Below, in pieces: positions 31,582 through 46,360 of a stretch of 64,000 nt of DNA. A program made the position numbers and the translations under genes. The DNA is from Piscinibacter defluvii (GTDB lineage Bacteria; Pseudomonadota; Gammaproteobacteria; Burkholderiales; Burkholderiaceae_C): positions 2,088 to 66,087 of the forward strand of contig NZ_ML137199.1 of NCBI RefSeq assembly GCF_004011805.1. The letters run 5' to 3'. Below the pieces are notes generated by a model that worked only from the letters and a program-made list of their open reading frames with translations, did not search any database and was not told where the DNA came from. How positions within the stretch are numbered: the first letter of the stretch is position 1; each line of letters opens with the position of its first letter.

Positions 31582-33755
31582 GCGCGCTTCAGGCTGTGGT
31601 GCCTGAGCGGCAGGTCGCGGATGCGCTTGCCGGTGGCCGCGAAGATCGCGTTGAGCACCGCCGGCGCGGCCACCGCGATGGTCGGCTCGCCGACACCGCC
31701 CCAGAAGCCGCCGCTGGGCATCACGATCGTCTCGACCTTGGGCATGGTGTCCATGCGCATCACCGGGTAGCTGTCGAAGTTGGTCTGCACGATGCGGCCC
31801 TTTTCGACCGTGCACTCGCCCCACAGCGCGGCCGACAGCCCGTAGGCGAACGAGCCCTCGACCTGGGCCTCGATCTGCTGCGGGTTGACGGCGTGGCCGC
31901 AGTCGGTGGCGGCAACGATGCGGTGGATCTTCAGCGTGCCGTCGGCGGCGACCGACACCTCGGCGCAGGCGGCCACGTAGCTGCCGAAGCCCATGGTCTG
32001 CGCCAGGCCGCGGAACACGCCGGCGGGCGCCGGCTGGTCCCAGCCGACCTTCCTGGCCACCGCCTCGAGCACCGCCAGGTGCTTCGGGTGCTCGGCCATC
32101 AGGCTGCGGCGCAGCGCCAGCGGATCCTGCTTCGTGGCGTGCGCCACCTCGTCGAGGAAGCACTCCAGGTACAGCGTGTTCTGGTTCAGGTTCACGCCGC
32201 GCCAGAAGCCCGGCGGCACGTGCGGGTTGCGCATCGCGTGGTCGACCAGCAGGTTCGGCACCGTGTAGCCGAGCGAGGCCTCGGGGCCGGGGGCGTTCAG
32301 GCCCTGGAACACCACCGGGTCCTTGCCGTCCTTGATGTTCTGCGGAAAGATGCCCGCGAGGATGGACTGGCCCGAGATGCGCATGTGCAGCGCGGTCAGC
32401 CGGCCCTGCGCATCCAGCCCGGCGCTGAGCTTGCACATCGTCACCGGGTGGTAGCGGCCCTGGACCATGTCCTCCTCGCGCGACCAGATCAGCTTGACCG
32501 GCGTGCCCGGCAGCTCCTTGGCGATCGCCACCGCCTGGCGCACCCAGTCGTGCACCGCGCCGCGCCGGCCGAAGCCGCCGCCCAGGTGCAGCTTGTAGAC
32601 CTCGCACTGCGCCGGCTTGAGGCCCGAGGCCTCGGCCGCGGCGGCCAGCGCGGCCTCGCCGTTCTGCGTCGGCGTCCAGACCTCGCAACGCTCGGGCGTC
32701 CAGCGTGCCGTCGCGTTCATGGTCTCCATGGTCGCGTGGTTCTGGTGCGGGTACGAGTACACCGCCTCGATGCGCCGTGCCGCGGCGGCCAGCGCGGCCT
32801 TCGCGTCGCCCGCGCTGTGGCCCACCACCGCGTCGCTTGCGTCCAGCCCGGCCTTCAGCGTGGCGGCGAAGGCGCTGCTGCTGGCCTGCGCATGCGGGCC
32901 CTCGTCCCACTCGATCGGCAGGGCGTCGAGCGCGGTCTTGGCGCGCCACCAGGTGTCGGCCACCACCGCGACCGCGTTGTCGCCCACGCGCACCACCTTC
33001 TTCACGCCCGGCCGCTTCGCGATCGCCGCGGCGTCGAAGGACTTCAGCTTGCCGCCGAACACCGGGCAGGCGCGGATCGCCGCGTTCAGCATGCCGGGCA
33101 GCTTCAGGTCCATGCCGTAGACCTGCGCGCCGGTCAGCTTCTCGTGCGTGTCCAGGCGCGGCAGCGGCTTGCCGGCGATCGTCCAGGCCTTCGGGTCCTT
33201 CAGCGCCACGTCGGCCGGCGGCTTGAGGCGCGCGGCCGCCGGCGCCACCGCGCCGTAGGTGGTGCGCCGGCCCGACGGGCCGTGCGTGATCACGCCAGCG
33301 GCGGTGCGGCACTCGCTGGCCGGCACCTTCCACTGCTCGGCCGCCGCCTGCACGAGCATCGCGCGGGCGGTGGCGCCGCCCTTGCGCACATACTCGTGCG
33401 AATCGCGGATGCCGCGGCTGCCGCCGGTGGAGAAGCTGCCCCAGACGCGGTTGCGCGCCAGGTTCTGGCCCGGTGTGGGGTACTCGGTGCTGACCTTGCT
33501 CCAGTCGCAGTCGAGCTCTTCGGCCACCAGCTGGGCCAGGCCGGTCAGCGAGCCCTGGCCCATCTCGGAGCGCGCGATGCGCACGATCACACGCTCGTCG
33601 GGCTGCACCACGACCCAGGCGTTGATCTCGGGCACGGCCGGCACCTCGGCGGCGGGCTGCGCCGCCGGCACCGGGAAGCCGACCACCAGGCTGCCGGTCA
33701 CGGCGGCCGCGCCGCCCAGGAAGCCGCGGCGCGAGAGCAGGTTCGTGTCGCTCAT
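31578..33755 (-). CDS. iorB: molybdopterin-binding subunit of xanthine-dehydrogenase-family oxidoreductase (IorB-like)
   Basis: The 725-residue protein is the large subunit of an isoquinoline 1-oxidoreductase-type molybdenum hydroxylase. It has a Tat leader (LLSRRGFLGGAAAVTGS), and cofactor-binding stretches SEMGQGSLTGLAQLVAEEL, LHLGGGFGRRG and, near the end, SGGFWGGVGEPT, which contains the catalytic Glu. Such enzymes hydroxylate N-heterocycles or oxidise aldehydes in the periplasm and pass electrons to iron-sulfur clusters and then cytochromes. The iorA gene is 10 bases upstream. The substrate is not predictable. Confidence 0.86.
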   Translation of the reverse strand: MSDTNLLSRRGFLGGAAAVTGSLVVGFPVPAAQPAAEVPAVPEINAWVVVQPDERVIVRIARSEMGQGSLTGLAQLVAEELDCDWSKVSTEYPTPGQNLARNRVWGSFSTGGSRGIRDSHEYVRKGGATARAMLVQAAAEQWKVPASECRTAAGVITHGPSGRRTTYGAVAPAAARLKPPADVALKDPKAWTIAGKPLPRLDTHEKLTGAQVYGMDLKLPGMLNAAIRACPVFGGKLKSFDAAAIAKRPGVKKVVRVGDNAVAVVADTWWRAKTALDALPIEWDEGPHAQASSSAFAATLKAGLDASDAVVGHSAGDAKAALAAAARRIEAVYSYPHQNHATMETMNATARWTPERCEVWTPTQNGEAALAAAAEASGLKPAQCEVYKLHLGGGFGRRGAVHDWVRQAVAIAKELPGTPVKLIWSREEDMVQGRYHPVTMCKLSAGLDAQGRLTALHMRISGQSILAGIFPQNIKDGKDPVVFQGLNAPGPEASLGYTVPNLLVDHAMRNPHVPPGFWRGVNLNQNTLYLECFLDEVAHATKQDPLALRRSLMAEHPKHLAVLEAVARKVGWDQPAPAGVFRGLAQTMGFGSYVAACAEVSVAADGTLKIHRIVAATDCGHAVNPQQIEAQVEGSFAYGLSAALWGECTVEKGRIVQTNFDSYPVMRMDTMPKVETIVMPSGGFWGGVGEPTIAVAAPAVLNAIFAATGKRIRDLPLRHHSLKRA

Positions 33756-33765
33756 GGCACGCTCC

Positions 33766-34221
33766 TCAGGCCTGCTGCGCGGCCACGAGCTTGATCGCGG
33801 CACGCACGCGGTTGTAGGTGCCGCAGCGGCAGATGTTGCTCATCGCGGCGTCGATGTCGGCATCGGTGGGGCGCGGCTTGTCCTTCAGCAGCGCGGCCGC
33901 GGTCATCAGCATGCCGCACTGGCAGAAGCCGCATTGCGGCACGTCGAGCTGCTGCCAGGCGCGCTGCAGCGGGTGGCGGCCGTCGCTCGACAGGCCCTCG
34001 ATGGTGACGATCTTCTCCTGGCCCGTCAGCGTGGACAGCGGTCGCACGCAGGAGCGCGTGGCCACGCCGTCGACGTGCACGGTGCAGGCCCCGCACTGTG
34101 CGATGCCGCAGCCGTACTTGGTGCCGGTCAGGCCGAGCTGCTCGCGCAGCACCCACAGCAGCGGGGTGTCGGGCTCGGCGTCGACCTCGCGCGATTGGCC
34201 GTTGACGTTCAGGCGGGGCAT
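33766..34221 (-). CDS. iorA: [2Fe-2S] subunit of molybdenum hydroxylase (IorA-like)
   Basis: The 151-residue protein has a plant-ferredoxin [2Fe-2S] site (Cys38, 43, 46 and 58 in [15 protein letters not shown] and onward) and a second C-terminal [2Fe-2S] site (Cys97, 100, 131 and 133 in QCGFCQCGM and ICRCGTY). This is the standard small subunit of xanthine-dehydrogenase-type enzymes; it moves electrons from the Mo centre to the acceptor. There is no FAD subunit gene here, consistent with IorAB-type enzymes that use a cytochrome. It begins the operon iorA-iorB-soxXYZ. Confidence 0.9.
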   Translation of the reverse strand: MPRLNVNGQSREVDAEPDTPLLWVLREQLGLTGTKYGCGIAQCGACTVHVDGVATRSCVRPLSTLTGQEKIVTIEGLSSDGRHPLQRAWQQLDVPQCGFCQCGMLMTAAALLKDKPRPTDADIDAAMSNICRCGTYNRVRAAIKLVAAQQA

Positions 34222-34350
34222 GCGACTCTCCCGGGCAGTGACGACGGCGCGAACCGTACCATCGCTGCCCGCATGGCGCGCCGAATCCGCGCGCCGCGCC
34301 GGGGCAATCGGGGCCCCGTTTGACAGCGGCGCCCGGCAGCCCGCGCCGCC

Positions 34351-35961
<1,611 letters not shown>

Positions 35962-35994
35962 GGCGCGCGACTCTAGCGGTGCCGCGCCGGGGTG

Positions 35995-36029
35995 TGTAGT
36001 CGAATTACCCTGAACTACGCTCGACTACA
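35995..36029. promoter_or_regulatory. inverted repeat between amylase and pullulanase genes
   Basis: Nine-base arms TGTAGTCGA and TCGACTACA are separated by 17 bases between the divergent starch-degrading genes. A related half-site-like GTAGTTTGAC lies farther right. It may be the operator of a maltose-type regulator not encoded here. Confidence 0.5.
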
Positions 36030-36132
36030 TTGGCATGACACCCCGATCGCTAGGGTAAGCACGGGTTCTGGCCTGTAGTTTGACTTCAATACCATGCGTT
36101 CCCCGCCGCCTCCGGCGGGCCAGGAGGCAGCC

Positions 36133-39720
<3,588 letters not shown>

Positions 39721-39744
39721 GTTGAGGGTGCCGACCGTCCGGGC

Positions 39745-39772
39745 CTTGAAAGCCCGGGCGGTGCCCCCATAC
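39745..39772 (+). promoter_or_regulatory. sigma-32-type heat-shock promoter of htpG
   Basis: CTTGAAA at 39745-39751 and CCCCATAC at 39765-39772, with a 13-base spacer, match the -35 and -10 elements of RpoH promoters. The site lies 47 bases before htpG. Confidence 0.7.
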
Positions 39773-39818
39773 TCCGGACCGCCGGCGGGTGGACCGGCGG
39801 GCAACGCATTCCCAGACC

Positions 39819-41699
39819 ATGAGCAAACAGACCCTCTCCTTCCAGGCCGAGGTCAAGCAGATCCTGCACCTCGTCACGCACTCGCTGTACTCCAACAAGG
39901 AGATCTTCCTGCGCGAGCTGATCTCCAACGCGTCGGATGCCTGCGACAAGCTGCGCTTCGAGGCGCTGAACAACGCCGCGCTGTACGAGGATGCGCCCAA
40001 CCTCGAGGTGCGCGTCGCCTTCGACGCCGAGGCGAAGACGATCACGATCACCGACAACGGCATCGGGCTGTCGGAAAGCGAGGCGGTGGCCAACCTCGGC
40101 ACCATCGCCAAGAGCGGCACGCGCGAGTTCATGGCCAAGCTCGAGGGCGACCAGAAGAAGGATGCCAACCTGATCGGCCAGTTCGGCGTGGGCTTCTACA
40201 GCGGCTTCATCGTGGCCGACCGCATCACGGTCGAATCGCGCCGCGCCGGCCTGAAGCCGGAGGAGGGCGTGCGCTGGACGAGCGAAGGCGCGGGCGATTT
40301 CGAGGTCGAGACCATCACCCGGCCCGAGCGCGGCACCAGCGTGACGCTGCACCTGCGCGAGGGCGAGGACGAGTTCCTCGCCGCCTGGAAGCTGCGCTCG
40401 ATCATCGGCAAGTACTCCGACCACATCTCGCTGCCCATCCTGATGCGCAAGGAGGAGTGGGACAGCGAGGCCGGCAAGCAGAAGCTCACCGACGAGTGGG
40501 CACCGGTCAACAAGGCCTCGGCGCTGTGGACCCGCGCGAAGAACGACATCACCAAGGAACAGTACGAGGAGTTCTACAAGCAGATCTCCTACGACACCGA
40601 GGCGCCGCTCGCCTACACGCACAACCGCGTCGAAGGGCGCAGCGAGTACACCCAGCTGCTCTACATCCCGGCCAAGGCACCGTTCGACCTGTGGAACCGC
40701 GACAAGCGCGGCGGCGTGAAGCTGTACGTCAAGCGCGTCTTCATCATGGACGACGCCGAGGCGCTGATGCCGGTGTACCTGCGCTTCGTCAAGGGTGTGA
40801 TCGACTCGGCCGACCTGCCGCTGAACGTGAGCCGCGAGCTGCTGCAGGAAAGTCGTGACGTGAAGGCGATCCGCGAGGGCTCGACCAAGCGCGTGCTCTC
40901 GATGCTCGAGAGCCTGGCCGACAGCGAGGACAGCGCCGAGCGCGAGAAGTACGCCAGGTTCTGGAAGGACTTCGGCGCGGTGCTGAAGGAAGGCGTCGGC
41001 GAGGACCACGCGAACCAGGAGCGCCTCGCCAAGCTGCTGCGCTTCGCCTCGACGCAGGCCGACGAGGGCGTGTCGCTGAGCGAGTACGTCAAGCGCATGA
41101 AGGAAGGCCAGGAGGCGATCTACTACATCACCGCCGACACGCTGGCCGCGGCCAAGAGCAGCCCGCAGCTCGAGATCTTCCGCAAGAAGGGCATCGAGGT
41201 GCTGCTGCTGACCGACCGGGTCGACGAATGGATGCTGGCGCACCTGTTCGAGTTCGACGGCAAGCCGCTGCAGAGCGTGGCCAAGGGCGCGGTCGATCTC
41301 GGCAAGCTGCAGGACGAGGAAGAGAAGAAAAAGACCGAGGAAGCCGCCGAGGCCTTCAAGCCGCTGCTCGAGAAGCTGAAGGAAACGCTGAAGGACCGCG
41401 CCAAGGACGTGCGCGTGACCACGCGCCTGGTCGACTCCCCGGCCTGTCTGGTGGTCGACGAGGGCGACATCAGCGGCCACCTCGCGCGCCTGCTCAAGCA
41501 GGCCGGGCAGGATGCACCCAAGGGCAAGCCCATCCTCGAGGTGAACGCCGAGCACGCGCTGGTCAAGCGCCTGGACGGCAGCGCGCAGTTCGACGACCTG
41601 GCGCACATCCTGTTCGACCAGGCGCTGCTGGCCGAAGGCGGCCAGCTCGAGGACCCGGCGGCCTATGTGCGGCGGGTCAATGCGCTGCTGACGTCCTGA
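39819..41699 (+). CDS. htpG: molecular chaperone HtpG (Hsp90)
   Basis: The 626-residue protein is a full-length bacterial Hsp90. The N-terminal ATPase contains [32 protein letters not shown] and [12 protein letters not shown]. The middle domain contains [20 protein letters not shown]. The C-terminal dimerisation region ends [13 protein letters not shown]. It assists folding and protection of client proteins in the cytoplasm. A heat-shock promoter lies just upstream. ATG 39819 begins the conserved [14 protein letters not shown]. Confidence 0.96.
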   Translation: MSKQTLSFQAEVKQILHLVTHSLYSNKEIFLRELISNASDACDKLRFEALNNAALYEDAPNLEVRVAFDAEAKTITITDNGIGLSESEAVANLGTIAKSGTREFMAKLEGDQKKDANLIGQFGVGFYSGFIVADRITVESRRAGLKPEEGVRWTSEGAGDFEVETITRPERGTSVTLHLREGEDEFLAAWKLRSIIGKYSDHISLPILMRKEEWDSEAGKQKLTDEWAPVNKASALWTRAKNDITKEQYEEFYKQISYDTEAPLAYTHNRVEGRSEYTQLLYIPAKAPFDLWNRDKRGGVKLYVKRVFIMDDAEALMPVYLRFVKGVIDSADLPLNVSRELLQESRDVKAIREGSTKRVLSMLESLADSEDSAEREKYARFWKDFGAVLKEGVGEDHANQERLAKLLRFASTQADEGVSLSEYVKRMKEGQEAIYYITADTLAAAKSSPQLEIFRKKGIEVLLLTDRVDEWMLAHLFEFDGKPLQSVAKGAVDLGKLQDEEEKKKTEEAAEAFKPLLEKLKETLKDRAKDVRVTTRLVDSPACLVVDEGDISGHLARLLKQAGQDAPKGKPILEVNAEHALVKRLDGSAQFDDLAHILFDQALLAEGGQLEDPAAYVRRVNALLTS

Positions 41700-41709
41700 A
41701 CGTCGGTCC

Positions 41710-42771
41710 TCAATCGGCGGGGCTGCCGAGCGGCGGCTCCGCCATCGCCTCGAGCTGCTCGCGCAAGCGCGTGGTCTGCTCGTTCCAGTAGGCCGGGCTC
41801 TCGAACCAGGGGAAGGCGATCGGGAAGGCCGGGTCGGCCCAGCGCCGGGCGATCCAGGCGCTGTGGTGGATCATGCGCAGCGTGCGCAGCGGCTCGATCA
41901 GGCGCAACTCGCGCCAGTCGAAGTCCATGAACTGCTCGTAGCCGTCGAGGATGGCGGCGAGCTGGCGCGTGCGCTCGGTGCGCGCGCCGGCGAGCAGCAT
42001 CCACAGGTCCTGCACCGCGGGGCCGTTCATCGCATCGTCGAGATCGACGAAGTGTGGACCGGCCTCGGTCCAGAGGATGTTGCCGAGGTGGCAGTCGCCG
42101 TGCAGGCGCAGGCGCCGCAGCTCGGGCAGGGTGTCGAAGGCCCGCTGCGCGGCCGCGAGCGCGTCGGCACTGGTGCGCTCCCACGCCGGCAGCGCATCCG
42201 GCGGAATGCAGTCCATCGCCAGCAGCGCGTCGCGTGCACCGTGGCCGAAGCCGGCCACGTCCAGGGTCAGGCGGTGTTCGAACGGCCGCACCGCGCCGAC
42301 GGCATGAAGCCGGCCGAGGAAGCGGCCGATCCATTCCAGCACCTCCAGGCTCTCGGTTTCGGGCGCGCGCCCGGCACGGCGCTCGGCCACGGCAAAGCGG
42401 TACGGCCCGTCGGGCGTGGCGAAGCTCGACAGCGTGGGGCCGCAGGGAGTCAGGCGGTCGGCGTGCAGCGATGTCGTATCCACCTGCAGCGGCCAGGGCG
42501 CGGCGAGCGGGATCTCCTGCGCGGCCAGCTCGGCCGCGAAGGCGTGCTCCTCCAGGATCTGCTCGTCGCTCCAGCGACCCGGGCGGTAGAACTTGGCCAC
42601 CACCACGCGGCCATCTTCCAGGAAGACCTGGAAGACCCGGTTCTCATAGGAGTTCAGCTGGATCAGCCGGCCGTCGCCGCGCAGGCCGACGGCATCGAGC
42701 GCGTCGAGCACGGTCTCGGGCAGCAGGGCAGCGAACGGGGTGACGGAGGGCGCAGTGTCGGGCGCGGGCAT
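41710..42771 (-). CDS. srkA: stress response serine/threonine kinase SrkA (YihE)
   Basis: The 353-residue protein matches SrkA/RdoA kinases. It has LNSYENRVFQVFLEDGRVVVAKFYRPGRWS (start region and ATP-site Lys), the catalytic loop LRLHGDCHLGNILW and the metal-binding FVDLDDAMNGP. The E. coli enzyme counters toxin-mediated and oxidative stress death. It converges on htpG with 10 bases between the stops, and lies downstream of a DUF2726 gene at 24 bases on its own strand. Confidence 0.92.
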   Translation of the reverse strand: MPAPDTAPSVTPFAALLPETVLDALDAVGLRGDGRLIQLNSYENRVFQVFLEDGRVVVAKFYRPGRWSDEQILEEHAFAAELAAQEIPLAAPWPLQVDTTSLHADRLTPCGPTLSSFATPDGPYRFAVAERRAGRAPETESLEVLEWIGRFLGRLHAVGAVRPFEHRLTLDVAGFGHGARDALLAMDCIPPDALPAWERTSADALAAAQRAFDTLPELRRLRLHGDCHLGNILWTEAGPHFVDLDDAMNGPAVQDLWMLLAGARTERTRQLAAILDGYEQFMDFDWRELRLIEPLRTLRMIHHSAWIARRWADPAFPIAFPWFESPAYWNEQTTRLREQLEAMAEPPLGSPAD

Positions 42772-42795
42772 CCCGCATCCTACGCGGCGCCAGGC

Positions 42796-43590
42796 TCAGA
42801 AGCGCGTGGGTGTCGAGGGCTGCGGGTTGTCGACCACCACGCCGGCGATGTCGTCACCCGCGTCGTCGCTGCCGCGCGCCGGGCCCGGAACCGTGCGCGG
42901 ACCGGCCAGGCTGCCGAACTCGCTGCCGGAAAAGCCGTCCACGCGGGTGTCCGGCGCGAAGAAGGAATCCTGGAACAGGGTCGAGTCCTGCCACAGCGCG
43001 GTGCGCGCCGCGCGCCGGGTCGCGACCGTGCTGGCCAGGGAGTCGCGCGCCTGGTCGAGCGTCGGCGTCGAAGCCGGCACCGCCTGTGGCGCCCTTGGCG
43101 TCGACCCTGACTGCGGCACGAGCAGCTGCAGCTCGGCCACCGAGGGCAGGTGATCCACCGGGCAGCGCAGGTAGCGCACCCGGCAGGCGCCGAGCACCGA
43201 CTGCTTGATCTGCATCACGCGGCGGGAGTTGCCGCGGTCGGTGTCGAGGTCGACCGCCGCCAGGACCCGGCCGTTGGCGCTGCACACCGCGAAGGTGACG
43301 TGGATCGACCCCAGCAGGTCGTACCAGAACCTCACCCGGCCAGGATCGACCGGCTGGCTGAATCGCAGCAGCGGCAGCTTGGACAGGATGATGTGGTGCG
43401 GCAAGGCCTCGCGCAGCAGGCGGTAGACACGCCGCTCGTCGCTCGAGAACACCGGTCTGGAGGCGAGCGCCCAGTCGGTCGGAAGCGGAATCGGTTTCGC
43501 CGGGCGGCGCTGCCACCACCAGCCCACCAGCGCCGCAAGGGCGAAGCCCGCCAATGCTGCTGTCACGATGATCCACGGTGGGGTTTGCAT
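42796..43590 (-). CDS. membrane-anchored DUF2726 protein
   Basis: The 264-residue protein has one N-terminal membrane helix (WIIVTAALAGFALAALVGWW). A DUF2726 domain follows at about 45-160 (FSSDERRVYRLLREALPHHI, WYDLLGSIHVTFAVCSANGR). This domain resembles restriction-endonuclease-like folds, but the family role is unknown. The C-terminal about 90 residues look disordered and are rich in Ser, Asp and Gly. ATG 43590 starts just before the helix; a longer frame upstream is unlikely. It sits upstream of srkA. Confidence 0.7.
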   Translation of the reverse strand: MQTPPWIIVTAALAGFALAALVGWWWQRRPAKPIPLPTDWALASRPVFSSDERRVYRLLREALPHHIILSKLPLLRFSQPVDPGRVRFWYDLLGSIHVTFAVCSANGRVLAAVDLDTDRGNSRRVMQIKQSVLGACRVRYLRCPVDHLPSVAELQLLVPQSGSTPRAPQAVPASTPTLDQARDSLASTVATRRAARTALWQDSTLFQDSFFAPDTRVDGFSGSEFGSLAGPRTVPGPARGSDDAGDDIAGVVVDNPQPSTPTRF

Positions 43591-43746
43591 CTTCAGGGCC
43601 CGCTGCTGGCTGCCGGGGGCGCAGTCGATCGCAAGTCGCCCCCCCGGCGGCAATGTACAGGATGTTACGGTTGCCGTTTGTGGGGGCGAGAACCCCTGAC
43701 CGGGGGCCGCCGGCAGCGAGTTCGCGGGGTGAGGCCGCGCGGGCGG

Positions 43747-44475
43747 CTACTCCCCGGCGATGTGGGCCGACTTGGAAATGTTGGCCTTTACTTCCGAGAT
43801 GATGTCGAGAAGGCGACCCATGTGGCTGGCGTGGAGCTTCAAGTGGTAGTCGACCTCCGCGGCCTGGTCGCCCATGATCTGCTCCACGTGCGAGGCCAGC
43901 GTGTCCGGCGGGAGGCGCACCCAGGCCTCCGATTCGGGGCCGGCACGTTCGATGGTGGCGCCTGCATTGCGTGCGATCCTCAACATCGCCGCGTTTTCGC
44001 TCAGCGCGTGGATCGTCAAGGTCTGCACGCCGCGGTTGCGGGCGTGCAACATCGCATGCTCGAACAGGCGGGCGCCGAAGCCGCGCCCGCGCGCCTTGCG
44101 TACCACCGAGACGCCGAACTCGGCCACGCCGCCGTCGGCGCGGTTCGACGCCGAGTCGGGCATCGCCAGGTGAGCCAGTGCAATCAGCTCGAGGCGGCGA
44201 TTGAAGATGCCGAACACCTCGTCCCGGTCGAAGTCGAGCATGTCGACGTACTTGGCGATCTGCGCATCGGTGGCCGGGTAGCCGAAGCGCAGGTAACGGT
44301 CCGCCTCGTCGAGACCGACGAGGTGGGCCATGATCCGGTCGCGGTGCCGGGCGCCGAGCGATCGGGTGGGCACCCAGGCCCAGCGCGTGCTGGACGGGGC
44401 GGCGTTCGGTGTGCCCGAGTCTTGTGGACCCGGCGTCGGCTCGGCGTTCGCCGGCCTGTCTTGGGGAAAGGTCAT
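43747..44475 (-). CDS. GNAT-family N-acetyltransferase
   Basis: The 242-residue protein has a GNAT domain. The acetyl-CoA loop appears as VVRKARGRGFGARLFEHAML, followed by LTIHALSENAAMLRIARNAG. An acidic and hydrophobic C-terminal extension (EQIMGDQAAEVDYHLKLHAS) may aid dimer formation. The substrate is unknown. AGGAGG lies nine bases before ATG 44475. It is divergent from rplM; the intervening region of about 225 bases should hold promoters for both. Confidence 0.82.
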   Translation of the reverse strand: MTFPQDRPANAEPTPGPQDSGTPNAAPSSTRWAWVPTRSLGARHRDRIMAHLVGLDEADRYLRFGYPATDAQIAKYVDMLDFDRDEVFGIFNRRLELIALAHLAMPDSASNRADGGVAEFGVSVVRKARGRGFGARLFEHAMLHARNRGVQTLTIHALSENAAMLRIARNAGATIERAGPESEAWVRLPPDTLASHVEQIMGDQAAEVDYHLKLHASHMGRLLDIISEVKANISKSAHIAGE

Positions 44476-44700
44476 GAGGTCGACCTCCTGTATCAGGGTT
44501 AACCCCAGTCTACGCGAACCGATCCCCGTCTGCCCAACGCGCGTCGCGCCGGGGCCATCGCCAGGTCGACGGTTTCCTGGTAGCATCACGGGTTCTCCGT
44601 TTTGCCCCGCCGGGGAGCTCGACAGCGGCCGCCACACGAGAAGCGGCACCTGCCCGAGCCCGGGCCGATCCGGCCCAGGGGCGACCAGCGACCCACATCC

Positions 44701-45129
44701 ATGAAAACCTTCAGCGCCAAGCCGGCCGAAGTGACGCATGAGTGGTTTGTGATTGACGCGACCGACAAGGTCCTCGGACGGGTGGCCAGTGAAGTCGCCC
44801 TCCGCCTGCGCGGCAAGCACAAAGCCATTTACACGCCTCACGTCGACACCGGCGATTTCATCATCGTCGTCAACGCCGACAAGATCCGTGTCACCGGCAA
44901 CAAGGCCGAGGACAAGGTCTACTACCGGCACTCCGGCTTCCCGGGCGGCATCTACGGCACCAAGTTCAAGGACATGCAGGCCAAGCATCCCGGGCGAGCG
45001 CTCGAGAAGGCGGTCAAGGGCATGCTGCCGAAGGGCCCGCTGGGCTACGCGATGGTGAAGAAGCTGAAGGTGTATGCCGGTGCCACGCATCCGCACACCG
45101 CCCAGCAGCCCAAGGCGCTGGCGATCTAA
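44701..45129 (+). CDS. rplM: 50S ribosomal protein L13
   Basis: The 142-residue protein is a typical L13: [36 protein letters not shown] and the C-terminal [19 protein letters not shown]13 is an early 23S rRNA-binding protein. It is followed by rpsI after nine bases, the usual L13-S9 operon. The upstream 225 bases may contain a regulated leader, but I cannot identify an L13 hairpin with confidence. Confidence 0.97.
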   Translation: MKTFSAKPAEVTHEWFVIDATDKVLGRVASEVALRLRGKHKAIYTPHVDTGDFIIVVNADKIRVTGNKAEDKVYYRHSGFPGGIYGTKFKDMQAKHPGRALEKAVKGMLPKGPLGYAMVKKLKVYAGATHPHTAQQPKALAI

Positions 45130-45138
45130 GGAGCGGTG

Positions 45139-45531
45139 ATGATCGGAAACTGGAACTACGGCACCGGCCGCCGCAAGTCGTCGGTGGCTCGCGTGTTCAT
45201 CAAGAAGGGCACGGGGCAGATCCTCGTCAACGGCCGGCCGGTCGAGCAGTACTTCGGCCGCCAGACGTCCATCATGATCGTCAAGCAGCCGCTGCTGCTG
45301 ACGGCCAACGATGCGGCCTTCGACATCAAGGTCAACGTGCACGGCGGCGGCGAATCCGGCCAGGCCGGTGCGGTGCGCCACGGCATCACCCGCGCGCTGA
45401 TCGACTACGACGCGGCGCTCAAGCCCGAGCTCAGCCGTGCCGGCTTCGTGACGCGCGATGCGCGCGAGGTCGAGCGCAAGAAGGTCGGTCTGCACGGCGC
45501 GCGTCGCCGCAAGCAGTTCAGCAAGCGCTGA
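45139..45531 (+). CDS. rpsI: 30S ribosomal protein S9
   Basis: The 130-residue protein reads [20 protein letters not shown] and ends with the basic S9 tail ([14 protein letters not shown]) that reaches the ribosomal P-site. AAGGAG lies just before the start; ATG 45139 is preferred over an adjacent GTG. A terminator follows the stop. Confidence 0.97.
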   Translation: MIGNWNYGTGRRKSSVARVFIKKGTGQILVNGRPVEQYFGRQTSIMIVKQPLLLTANDAAFDIKVNVHGGGESGQAGAVRHGITRALIDYDAALKPELSRAGFVTRDAREVERKKVGLHGARRRKQFSKR

Positions 45532-45554
45532 GGCTTCACGCCGACCCTGTCACG

Positions 45555-45584
45555 ACGAGGCCGCCGCTGCGCGGCCTCGTTCGT
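45555..45584 (+). terminator. terminator of the rplM-rpsI operon
   Basis: Ten-base arms ACGAGGCCGC and GCGGCCTCGT with a six-base loop, followed by TCGTTT, lie 23 bases after rpsI. Confidence 0.75.
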
Positions 45585-45621
45585 TTCCGGGCCGGGCTTA
45601 CGAAGCGATACGCCACACGCC

Positions 45622-46335
45622 ATGCGCTGGAAACTCTTGCGCCGTCGTCTCTCGGTGAGTGCGCCGAGGATGATCGTCCGCAGCCACCTGCCGTGGCCGC
45701 TGCGCTGGGCGGTGGCGGCGCTGGCGCTCGGCTTCTCGGCGGCGATCGCGCTGTGGGCCTTCGAGTTCGGCAAGGACATCGCCGGCCTGGACCGTGGCGC
45801 CAAGGAGGAGCTCGCGCAGCTGCGCGTCGAGGTCGCCGACCTGCGCGCGGAGCGGGAGAAGGCCCTGGCCATCGCCAGCAGCGTCGACAGCCTGCTCAAG
45901 ACGGAGCGGGCGGCACAGGAGAAGCTGGCCCAGCAGCTCAACCAGGTCGAAGCGGAAAACCTCGCGCTGAAGAACGACCTCGGCTTCTTCGAGCGCCTGC
46001 TGCCGGCCGGCACCGGCGACAGCGGGCTGAGCGTGCGCGGGCTGCAGGCCGAGGAGGCCGGGAACGGTCAGCTTCGTTACCAGCTGCTGCTGATGCAGAC
46101 CGGCAAGGGGCGTGGCGAATTCAACGGCCGGCTCGAGGTCAGCCTCGGCGGGACGCTGGACGGCAAACCCTGGGTCCAGGCCGAACCCGGCGGCGCGAAG
46201 CCGCTGCAGCTGCGACAGTATCGCCGCATCGAGGGCGTGATCGAGCATCCGCCGCTGGCGCAGGTGCGCTCGGTGACAGTAAAGGTCACCGACGGACGCG
46301 GTTCGGTTCTTGCAACCCACACGCTGAAGATGTAA
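45622..46335 (+). CDS. inner-membrane coiled-coil protein (DUF6776-like)
   Basis: The 237-residue protein has one membrane helix at about 28-48 (LRWAVAALALGFSAAIALWA) and then a heptad coiled coil (LAQLRVEVADLRAEREKAL through NQVEAENLALKNDLGFF). A periplasmic beta-rich domain follows (QLRYQLLLMQTGKGRGEFNG). Such proteins commonly sit next to bactofilin genes in betaproteobacteria, from memory. It is followed by a bactofilin gene after 25 bases, so a role in cell-shape or envelope organisation is plausible. Confidence 0.72.
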   Translation: MRWKLLRRRLSVSAPRMIVRSHLPWPLRWAVAALALGFSAAIALWAFEFGKDIAGLDRGAKEELAQLRVEVADLRAEREKALAIASSVDSLLKTERAAQEKLAQQLNQVEAENLALKNDLGFFERLLPAGTGDSGLSVRGLQAEEAGNGQLRYQLLLMQTGKGRGEFNGRLEVSLGGTLDGKPWVQAEPGGAKPLQLRQYRRIEGVIEHPPLAQVRSVTVKVTDGRGSVLATHTLKM

Positions 46336-46360
46336 TCCTTTGACCCGGAGGGACCCGCGC

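Noticed and set aside
44476-44700. An L13 leader RNA before rplM
   Set aside because: Several GC-rich hairpins can be drawn, but none could be matched to a known leader with confidence.
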